The notes below the pieces were generated by a model. It was given only the letters and a program-made list of their open reading frames with translations. It made no database searches and was not told the origin of the DNA. 7,477 nt of DNA from Cyanobacteria bacterium UBA9971 (GTDB taxonomy: Bacteria > Cyanobacteriota > Vampirovibrionia > Gastranaerophilales > UBA9971): assembly GCA_003499955.1 (NCBI GenBank), contig DNRP01000030.1:4830-12306 (forward strand), given 5' to 3'. Below, one piece after another: positions 1 through 4,987 of this stretch (position 1 is the first letter of the stretch; every line of letters begins with the position of its first letter). The translations under genes and the position numbers were made by a program.

Positions 1-36
1 AATAAAAAATTACAAAACTTAACCAAACATACCCCC

Positions 37-123
37 TGTTCAAAACTTATTCAAAACTTGTTTAAAACCCCTCCATGCCTGTATAAAAAACATGTTCAAA
101 ACTTTACCTCCTGTTCAAAAATT
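37..123. repeat. Iteron-like direct repeats, core TGTTCAAAA
   Basis: The 12-mer TGTTCAAAACTT occurs exactly at 37-48 and 93-104. One-mismatch copies lie at 48-59 (TATTCAAAACTT) and 112-123 (TGTTCAAAAATT). Looser relatives occur at 9-20 and 58-69. Two copies share a longer left flank: ACCCCCTGTTCAAAA at 31-45 and ACCTCCTGTTCAAAA at 106-120. The reverse complement TTTTGAACA matches the cyanobacterial-type DnaA box TTTTCCACA at 7 of 9 positions, so these may be low-affinity DnaA sites in the opposite orientation. They could instead bind another origin regulator. The repeats are visible directly; the ligand is inferred. Confidence 0.6.
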
Positions 124-150
124 ACTTTTTTACCACCGACTCATGACAAG

Positions 151-159
151 TTTTCTACA
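151..159 (+). promoter_or_regulatory. DnaA box candidate TTTTCTACA
   Basis: TTTTCTACA differs by one base from TTTTCCACA, the box form common in cyanobacteria. It recurs exactly at 194-202 in the same orientation. A weaker relative, TTTTCCAAT (164-172), lies between the two. DnaA binding is inferred from this similarity and from the position next to dnaN. Confidence 0.5.
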
Positions 160-193
160 ACCATTTTCCAATCTCCTACTATATTTAAACCCC

Positions 194-202
194 TTTTCTA
201 CA
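194..202 (+). promoter_or_regulatory. DnaA box candidate TTTTCTACA, proximal to the A/T-rich segment
   Basis: This is the second exact TTTTCTACA copy. It lies 14 bases before the CTA run at 217-228 and points toward it. That is the position expected of the box that seeds DnaA filament growth onto DnaA-trios in the Bacillus-type origin module. Confidence 0.5.
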
Positions 203-216
203 GAATTTCGACTCCT

Positions 217-228
217 CTACTACTACTA
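217..228 (+). promoter_or_regulatory. DnaA-trio-like run (CTA x4)
   Basis: Four consecutive CTA triplets read 3'-GAT-5' on the complementary strand. They fit the DnaA-trio consensus 3'-(G/A)A(T/A)-5' described for the B. subtilis origin, where DnaA oligomerises on the melted strand. The run sits between a candidate DnaA box (194-202) and pure A/T DNA (227-255). A short triplet run can arise by chance, so the call depends on this context. Confidence 0.5.
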
Positions 229-255
229 AATTTATAAATTAATATATTTTATTTA
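227..255. other. Candidate DNA unwinding element (29 bases, all A/T)
   Basis: Every base from 227 to 255 is A or T. The segment directly follows the trio-like run. It is bounded by a short inverted repeat, ACTAAAT (225-231) and ATTTAGT (251-257). Low duplex stability next to DnaA sites fits the first melted region of an origin. It may also overlap the dnaN promoter. Confidence 0.5.
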
Positions 256-325
256 GTAAGTAAAATATAAATAGAGCTAAAAATTAACCTTCAAAAAAAA
301 CACTTTAGATGGAGATAAAAATATT

Positions 326-1438
326 ATGCAATTTACAGTTCAAAAAGATGTTATTTACAATGGATTAAATGTTGTTGGAAAAGCAGCAGCTTCTCGCGGA
401 ATTCAGCCTGTTCTGTCAAACGTTCTAATAGAAACAATTGAAGATAATTCCTTAAAACTATGCGCAACAGACCTCGATATTTCAATAGAAATAAATATTC
501 CTTCAATTATTGTAAAAAAAGGCAGCATTACTTTGCCTTCCAAAAAACTTTTTGAAATAATATCAAAATTGCCCAGCGAAGCAGTTATCTTCAACCTTAA
601 CGAAGAAAACAACTTAATGGAAATTAAATGCGGCAAATCAAAATTTGATATTAAAGGCATATCAGCAAGCGAATTTCCTCAAATTGAATACCCCGAATCA
701 GACGAATTCATAAACATAGACATAAATCCGCTGTTAAAAGCAATAAAACAAACCACTTTCGCTACCGCAACCTATGATACAAACAATGTATTAAGCGGCG
801 TACTCTTTAAAATAAAAGAAAATAATCTTGAAATGGCTGCTACAGATGGAAATAGACTTACAAGAGTTAAAGAAAAAATTGAAAATAAAGAGAAAAAAGA
901 TTATTCAGTAGTTATTCCATGTAGAACATTAAAAGAATTTGCGGGAATTTTATCCGGTGTTGAAGATAAGACAGTTTCTATAACTGTTAAAAATAGCCAG
1001 ATACTATTTAAATTAAAAGATAGATACATAACATCAAGACTTATAGAAGGACAATATCCTGCTTATGAGCAATTAATTCCTAAAAACTACGAAATAAAAG
1101 CAGTTGCAGAGAAAAATTCATTAAATCAGGCTATAGAAAGAGCTTCTACAATGGTTAATGAAAGAACAAATATTGTTAAAATGAATTTTAACGATAATAA
1201 ACTTAAATTAACCGCTGACACCCCTGACTTAGGAGATTCCTGCGATGAAATAGAAGTTGAATACACAGCCGAAGATTTAAATATAGCTTTTAACCATAAA
1301 TATATTCAGGATTTCTTAAAAGTAGTGGATTCAGATAAAGTTGTAATAGAACTTAACGGAGCTTTAGCAGGTACTTTATTTAAACCTGCAAGCGAAGATG
1401 ATTTCCTTTGCCTCATAATGCCTGTTCAGGTTAATTAA
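326..1438 (+). CDS. dnaN: DNA polymerase III beta subunit (sliding clamp)
   Basis: The 370-residue product has the normal length for the bacterial clamp, a homodimeric ring that tethers DNA polymerase III and other enzymes to DNA. The family has three similar domains of roughly 120 residues, here about 1-120, 130-250 and 255-370. Recognisable stretches include SRGIQPVLSNVLIE near the N-terminus, TDGNRLTRVKEK in domain 2 and the C-terminal LIMPVQVN, which matches the family's terminal MP motif. The ATG at 326 has GGAG at 311-314, about 11 bases upstream, which is long but workable. recF follows after 9 bases, so the two are probably co-transcribed. The gene lies immediately downstream of the putative origin on the strand expected for a leading-strand gene. 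No defects are seen. Confidence 0.97.
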   Translation: MQFTVQKDVIYNGLNVVGKAAASRGIQPVLSNVLIETIEDNSLKLCATDLDISIEINIPSIIVKKGSITLPSKKLFEIISKLPSEAVIFNLNEENNLMEIKCGKSKFDIKGISASEFPQIEYPESDEFINIDINPLLKAIKQTTFATATYDTNNVLSGVLFKIKENNLEMAATDGNRLTRVKEKIENKEKKDYSVVIPCRTLKEFAGILSGVEDKTVSITVKNSQILFKLKDRYITSRLIEGQYPAYEQLIPKNYEIKAVAEKNSLNQAIERASTMVNERTNIVKMNFNDNKLKLTADTPDLGDSCDEIEVEYTAEDLNIAFNHKYIQDFLKVVDSDKVVIELNGALAGTLFKPASEDDFLCLIMPVQVN

Positions 1439-1447
1439 AAGTAATTA

Positions 1448-2587
1448 ATGTTCTTAAAAAAATTAAAACTAATAAATTTTAGAAATTATGACTCCTGTGA
1501 AATAGATTTTACGGGAAATAAAATCATACTCTTGGGCAAAAATGCCCAGGGTAAAACAAATTTGCTGGAAAGCATTTATTATTTAGCCACACTTTCTTCT
1601 TTCAGGGCAAATAATGACTCAGAAGTCATAAAAAAGGGCTGTAATTCGGCTTTTTTAAGCGCAGAATTAATCAAAAACGATACCGATATAGAAATAAGCA
1701 TTGCCATAAACCCGCCAAAACAAAAGCTTATAAAAGTTAACGGATTGAAAAAATCTTCTTATTCCCAGTATTTAGGGCATCTTGCAGTTGTAAATTTCGG
1801 GGTGTCAGATTTGCTTTTATTAAGAGGAGCACCGTCTGACAGAAGAAGATGGCTGGATGACGCTATAAGCCAAATTTATCCCGCTTATAAAGACAGATTA
1901 AATAAATATAACAAGATTAGAACGCAGAGAAATAACTTATTAAAAGAATTTAAAGGAAATTTTCATTTAAATAAAGTTCAAAAGGATACTTTGTCTGTTT
2001 TTGACGAGCAAATTTCTATCTCAGGAAGCAATATTATTCATTTAAGACAAAAATATCTTAAAGAAGTGCAGATTATAGCTAATTTAAAACATAAAAAAAT
2101 TTCCCTCGAAGAAGAAGACCTTGTTTTAGAGTATAATTCAACGATAACAGGGAATTTTAACGCCAGAGAAAGTGAAATAATCAACCCCGAAAAAATACTT
2201 GAATCCTATCAGGAAGCTTTTAAAGAAAAAATAAATGAAGAAATAGCGAGAATCCAAACAGTTATAGGTCCTCACAGAGACGATGTGTCTTTTTATATAA
2301 ACAATATAGAAGCTAAAAGTTTTGCTTCGCAAGGGCAGCAAAGGACAATAGTGCTTGCATTAAAACTTTCCGAGCTTGATTTTATAGAAAATATTATAGG
2401 TGAAAGCCCTGTTTTGCTGCTGGATGATGTTCTGGCGGAACTTGACAAAACAAGACAAAATTATTTGCTAAATTCAATAAAAAAAGACACCCAGACAATA
2501 ATAACCACAACAGATATTTCAGGTTTTAATGAAAAATTTCTTGAAGATGTGACCGTTTATAATATAGAATCAGGAAAGATAATTTAA
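1448..2587 (+). CDS. recF: DNA replication and repair protein RecF
   Basis: RecF is an SMC-like ABC ATPase that acts with RecO and RecR to load RecA at single-strand gaps. The 379-residue length is typical. The N-terminus LKLINFRNYD is characteristic. Walker A is GKNAQGKT at residues 30-37. The ABC signature region is SQGQQR at 294-299, and Walker B with the D-loop is PVLLLDDVLAELD at 321-333. All catalytic motifs are intact. The ATG at 1448 starts 9 bases after the dnaN stop. There is no good Shine-Dalgarno in the gap, so translation may be coupled to dnaN. The dnaN-recF order is conserved in many bacteria. The ORF6N gene begins 16 bases downstream. Confidence 0.96.
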   Translation: MFLKKLKLINFRNYDSCEIDFTGNKIILLGKNAQGKTNLLESIYYLATLSSFRANNDSEVIKKGCNSAFLSAELIKNDTDIEISIAINPPKQKLIKVNGLKKSSYSQYLGHLAVVNFGVSDLLLLRGAPSDRRRWLDDAISQIYPAYKDRLNKYNKIRTQRNNLLKEFKGNFHLNKVQKDTLSVFDEQISISGSNIIHLRQKYLKEVQIIANLKHKKISLEEEDLVLEYNSTITGNFNARESEIINPEKILESYQEAFKEKINEEIARIQTVIGPHRDDVSFYINNIEAKSFASQGQQRTIVLALKLSELDFIENIIGESPVLLLDDVLAELDKTRQNYLLNSIKKDTQTIITTTDISGFNEKFLEDVTVYNIESGKII

Positions 2588-2603
2588 TTAAAGAGTTTAT
2601 AAA

Positions 2604-3182
2604 ATGGCTGATATTATTCCAATAGAAATAATTGAAAATAAAATTTTTGTAATTCGCGGCTTAAAAGTTATGCTGGATAGTGATTTAGCTGAACTTTACG
2701 GAGTTGAAACTTTTAATCTTAATAAAGCAGTAAAACGTAATATAGAAAGATTTCCAGAAGATTTTATGTTTCAACTGACAGAAACAGAGTGGGAATCTTT
2801 GAGGTTACAAATTGTGACCTCAAAAGAAGAAAACAATGCTTTGATATTCCAATTTGGAATATCAAAGCATAAAAAAGGAGGCAGGCGTTATAATCCTTAT
2901 GTTTTTACAGAACAGGGAGTGGCAATGCTTTCAAGCGTTCTTAAAAGTAAAAGAGCTGCTATTGTTAATGTTCAAATTATGAGAATTTTTGTTAAATTAA
3001 GACAAATGGCCTTAACTCATAATGAACTTGCAAAACAATTAAATGAATTGGAACAAAAATTTATAAATTATGCAAAAGATACAAACCTTGAATTAAAAGA
3101 GCATGACCAAAAATTTGATGAAATTTTTAAATGTTTGCAATATTTAGTGGATATTAATAAACCCGGACAAATTGGTTTTTAA
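2604..3182 (+). CDS. ORF6N-domain DNA-binding protein, phage-type
   Basis: The 192-residue product matches the ORF6N family found in phages, plasmids and as chromosomal accessory genes. Residues about 8-95 form the ORF6N domain, with [19 protein letters not shown] and then [17 protein letters not shown]. The conserved block [17 protein letters not shown] begins near residue 99 and is followed by [13 protein letters not shown]. Residues about 138-176 ([23 protein letters not shown]) look like a coiled coil. The family is thought to bind DNA, but this protein's target is unknown. It sits between recF and the dciA-like gene, 16 and 8 bases from them, and has only a weak AAAGAG ribosome site. Between the LRLQ motif and GGRRY there is an apparent duplicated segment ([10 protein letters not shown], then [10 protein letters not shown]) whose DNA forms two palindromes. 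The frame is intact, so it is not a pseudogene. Confidence 0.88.
   Translation: MADIIPIEIIENKIFVIRGLKVMLDSDLAELYGVETFNLNKAVKRNIERFPEDFMFQLTETEWESLRLQIVTSKEENNALIFQFGISKHKKGGRRYNPYVFTEQGVAMLSSVLKSKRAAIVNVQIMRIFVKLRQMALTHNELAKQLNELEQKFINYAKDTNLELKEHDQKFDEIFKCLQYLVDINKPGQIGF
2798..2824. repeat. Palindrome 1 inside the ORF6N gene
   Basis: Left arm TTTGAGGTTACAA (2798-2810) and right arm TTGTGACCTCAAA (2812-2824) flank one central base (2811). There is one mismatch, T2806 against G2816, which is a G-U wobble in RNA. It encodes residues 65-74 ([10 protein letters not shown]). Its centre is the first base of the codon after Gln69. Confidence 0.85.
2836..2870. repeat. Palindrome 2 inside the ORF6N gene, perfect 17-base arms
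   Basis: Left arm ATGCTTTGATATTCCAA (2836-2852) is the exact reverse complement of the right arm (2854-2870), with one central base at 2853. It encodes roughly residues 78-89, including [10 protein letters not shown]. Its centre is the first base of the codon after Gln83, exactly 42 bases (14 codons) after the centre of palindrome 1. A perfect 17-base inverted repeat within a coding sequence is far beyond chance expectation. Confidence 0.93.
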
Positions 3183-3190
3183 AGTCGATA

Positions 3191-3835
3191 ATGAATAAAA
3201 AAAATAACAATTTTAATAATTTAGACAGTGTGTTAAATACTGTAATGGTTAACTTAGGACTTGATAAAGGTCTTAAACAGCAGGAATTTGCTAAATTATG
3301 GTCAAAAATAGTCGGACCCAAATTCCAAAATTCTTCAAAAGTCGTTTATCTTCAATCAAGACAGGGAGAGGATATATTGACTGTTGCTGTTTCTTCTCCT
3401 GCTGTAGCACAGGAATTAAGCTTTTTTAAAGAAGATATTATAAAAAAAATAAAAGTTGTCGCAAAAGATTTTAACTACAACATAAAAGATATTTTATTTA
3501 ACTCAAAAGTCTGGGAAGAATTAAAACAAGAATCAAAACAAAAAATTGAAGAAGAAAATAAAAATTTTTATAAAATAGAAAAGAATTTTTCGGAAGAAGA
3601 ATTAAACAGGGTGGAGCTTCCGGAAGAAGTTGTTGAATCAATAAAAGAGTCTTTAAAAGAACAAAAATTCAGTTCTGAAGAAATGAAAGAAAAAATGTTT
3701 AATACAATAATAAAAGATTTAAAAAAACAACAATGGCGGAAAAACAACGGATTCCCCGTATGCTTAAATTGCGGAATTGCTATAAATTATTATTCTCCCG
3801 AATCCGAAAATCTTTGCCCTGCCTGTAAATATTAA
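3191..3835 (+). CDS. dciA: DciA-like (DUF721) protein with C-terminal zinc ribbon
   Basis: Residues about 10-100 resemble the DUF721/DciA domain, including LDSVLNTVMVNLGL, LWSKIVGPKF around Trp37, and a KH-like stretch LTVAVSSPAVAQELSFF. DciA is the ancestral loader or operator of the replicative helicase DnaB in bacteria that lack DnaC/DnaI. The location next to dnaN and recF supports this, since recF and a DUF721 gene are neighbours in actinobacteria too. Residues about 105-185 are a charged, Glu/Lys-rich linker that is probably flexible. The C-terminus has a CxxC-x14-CxxC zinc ribbon with Cys191, Cys194, Cys209 and Cys212, which I do not regard as standard for DciA. The ATG at 3191 lies 8 bases after the ORF6N stop, with only a weak AAAG ribosome site. 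The symbol is a homology-based assignment; function is untested. Confidence 0.8.
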   Translation: MNKKNNNFNNLDSVLNTVMVNLGLDKGLKQQEFAKLWSKIVGPKFQNSSKVVYLQSRQGEDILTVAVSSPAVAQELSFFKEDIIKKIKVVAKDFNYNIKDILFNSKVWEELKQESKQKIEEENKNFYKIEKNFSEEELNRVELPEEVVESIKESLKEQKFSSEEMKEKMFNTIIKDLKKQQWRKNNGFPVCLNCGIAINYYSPESENLCPACKY

Positions 3836-3912
3836 AGAAAAAAATTTATTGTCTGTTACAAAAACTTAATACTTTCTCCTTTTTTAGCAATTTTTTTTAG
3901 TCAGGAACATTA

Positions 3913-3926
3913 AATAATTAATTATT
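3913..3926. promoter_or_regulatory. A/T palindrome upstream of the small ORF
   Basis: AATAATTAATTATT is a perfect 14-base palindrome 17 bases before the ATG at 3944. It could be an operator or part of the promoter. Palindromes made only of A and T are common in AT-rich DNA, so the evidence is weak. Confidence 0.2.
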
Positions 3927-3943
3927 AAAACAAGGAGAGTAAA

Positions 3944-4174
3944 ATGTATGGAATTGGAACCACGGGAAGAACAGTAGTAAATTTAATTGAGACAAAAGCA
4001 AAAACAGGCTGTTCGAAGTTACGAGATCATAATTTAAACCTAAGAGAAATAACATATGAATCACTTAATAAAAGTGTTGCAAAACAGTTGCTTGAAAAAA
4101 AAGAAATGTTAAGACAAATGAGAGAAGAAGCTGTTCAAACGGAAGAAGCATTGAGACTATATGTATTTGCTTAA
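3944..4174 (+). CDS. Small hypothetical protein (76 aa), unrecognised
   Basis: I do not recognise this 76-residue protein. It has a Gly/Thr-containing N-terminus (MYGIGTTGRTVVNLIE), one cysteine at residue 23, and a charged, probably helical second half (SVAKQLLEKKEMLRQMREEA). There is no signal peptide or membrane segment. It is very likely a real gene: AAGGAG at 3932-3937, six bases before the ATG, is the best ribosome site in the window, and a strong terminator follows at 4241. A 108-base gap separates it from dciA, so it probably has its own promoter. I found no convincing -35/-10 pair, but AATAATTAATTATT (3913-3926) is a perfect palindrome just upstream. Its position next to flagellar genes might suggest a regulator such as FlgM, but I see no FlgM motif, so I assign no function. 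Confidence 0.72.
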   Translation: MYGIGTTGRTVVNLIETKAKTGCSKLRDHNLNLREITYESLNKSVAKQLLEKKEMLRQMREEAVQTEEALRLYVFA

Positions 4175-4240
4175 ATAATAGATCAAAAACTCTTCTAATA
4201 AAACTTGATTAAGATTAAAAAATAAGTTTTTGAAAAATAC

Positions 4241-4269
4241 AAAAAATACACCGAGAGGTGTATTTTTTT
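4241..4269 (+). terminator. Rho-independent terminator
   Basis: A 12-bp perfect stem (4241-4252 with 4257-4268) is closed by a GAGA tetraloop (4253-4256). The G/C-rich core is TACACC/GGTGTA. A run of seven T follows from 4263 to 4269. It should end transcripts of the 76-residue gene and separate the replication-side genes from the flagellar operon. The A-rich left arm means it could also act on the opposite strand. Confidence 0.9.
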
Positions 4270-4380
4270 GTGAGGTTTATTTACACCTCTGGATTGATGT
4301 GAAAGTCTACAGCATGTTGTAACTTTATATAGGTGGGATATTATGACCTTTTAAAGAAGAAAAAAGGATGATCGGGTAGG
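4270..4380 (+). promoter_or_regulatory. Structured leader of the flagellar rod operon
   Basis: This 111-base stretch must contain the operon promoter or leader. A stem-loop can form at 4302-4326: AAAGT/ACTTT, then TACAG/TTGTA with one G-U pair, a CATG loop and a bulged C4307. A second weak one is CCTTTT (4347-4352) with AAAAGG (4362-4367), which would cover the A-rich AAGG ribosome site. Two minimal ORFs are present: ATG-ACC-TTT-TAA at 4343-4354, preceded by AGGTGGG, and ATG-ATC-GGG-TAG at 4368-4379. I could not find a convincing sigma-70, sigma-28 or sigma-54 promoter, nor a known riboswitch consensus. Confidence 0.35.
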
Positions 4381-4986
4381 ATGGATACAACTAGTATTGA
4401 TACAACTATAAGACGTGTTCAGGAAATAGAAAGCCGTTTAAATTCGCTCTTTGGAATAAACGAAGCGGTTAATAATCCTACAGAAGCTTCTTTTGGAGAT
4501 ATTCTCGATAATAAAATTAATATTCAGGAAAAATATTTTAACAATAACAGCTTAAATCTTCCAAATACAACAACATTGCCTGATATTCCTGAAATACAAG
4601 GCGCGCCAAAAGGAGAAATATTAAATTTAATTGATAAATATTCCCAAAAATACAATATAGATAAAAATCTCGTAAAAGCAGTAGTGCAACAAGAATCAGG
4701 GTTTAATTCAAAAGCTGTATCGTCAGCGGGGGCAATGGGTTTAATGCAGTTAATGCCTTCAACAGCAAAAGGTTTGGGAGTTAGAAATCCCTTTGATGCT
4801 GAACAAAATATAGCCGGAGGAACAAAATATCTTAAAAACCTTATAAATAAATACGATTCGGTAAAATTAGGCTTAGCGGCTTACAATGCAGGATCAGGGG
4901 CGGTTCAAAAATACGGCGGAGTCCCTCCTTACAAAGAAACCCAAAATTATGTGAAAAATATCCTAAACAACGCAGGAGTTCAATAA
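4381..4986 (+). CDS. Flagellar-associated lytic transglycosylase (SLT domain)
   Basis: The C-terminal half (about residues 80-200) is a transglycosylase SLT domain of the Slt70/MltC type, which cleaves peptidoglycan glycan strands. The catalytic glutamate is Glu105 in QQESGFN. The conserved GLMQLMPSTA (120-129) and AAYNAG (166-171) follow, and a YGGVPPYKET segment closes the fold. There is no signal peptide. The N-terminus has an amphipathic segment (IDTTIRRVQEIESRLNSLFG), so export by the flagellar type III apparatus is plausible. The flgF-like gene begins one base after its stop, which implies translational coupling and a role in opening the wall for the rod. The start is forced: TGA at 4369-4371 is the nearest in-frame upstream stop and ATG 4381 is the first start after it. 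The ribosome site is poor, with AAGG 13 bases away. Confidence 0.9.
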   Translation: MDTTSIDTTIRRVQEIESRLNSLFGINEAVNNPTEASFGDILDNKINIQEKYFNNNSLNLPNTTTLPDIPEIQGAPKGEILNLIDKYSQKYNIDKNLVKAVVQQESGFNSKAVSSAGAMGLMQLMPSTAKGLGVRNPFDAEQNIAGGTKYLKNLINKYDSVKLGLAAYNAGSGAVQKYGGVPPYKETQNYVKNILNNAGVQ

Positions 4987-4987
4987 A

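Larger units (their letters stand above)
1..325. other. oriC: Putative chromosomal replication origin (oriC) region upstream of dnaN
   Basis: This gene-free stretch directly precedes dnaN, a common place for bacterial origins (the dnaA-dnaN intergenic region in many lineages). Reading left to right it holds direct repeats of TGTTCAAAA (37-120), two exact TTTTCTACA boxes (151-159 and 194-202), a CTA trinucleotide run (217-228) and a pure A/T segment (227-255). The + strand of bases 1-230 contains about 62 C but only 11 G. I see no ORF, tRNA or terminator here. A TATAAA -10-like hexamer lies at 266-271, without a convincing -35, and could be part of the dnaN promoter. That dnaA lies just left of the window is an inference. 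The layout resembles the Bacillus-type unwinding module, but origin function is unproven. Confidence 0.65.

Noticed and set aside
1..123. CRISPR array
   Set aside because: Repeats are only 9-15 bases with irregular spacing and no uniform spacers.
403..660. 85-codon open frame on the - strand within dnaN
   Set aside because: It lies wholly antisense to the conserved clamp gene and the product shows no family features.
3836..3900. Terminator after the dciA-like gene, suggested by T runs
   Set aside because: The T-rich stretches have no stable stem before them.
4280..4322. Sigma-70 promoter candidates TTTACA (4280-4285) or TTGATG (4294-4299)
   Set aside because: No acceptable -10 hexamer lies at 16-19 bases from either one.
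4352..4378. Sigma-28-like promoter (TAAA, 15-base spacer, ATCGGGTA)
   Set aside because: The -10 part matches GCCGATAA at only 3 of 8 positions and would make a nearly leaderless transcript.
4270..4380. Cyclic-di-GMP or other riboswitch ahead of the flagellar operon
   Set aside because: The stem-loops do not match the conserved core of any riboswitch class I can recall.
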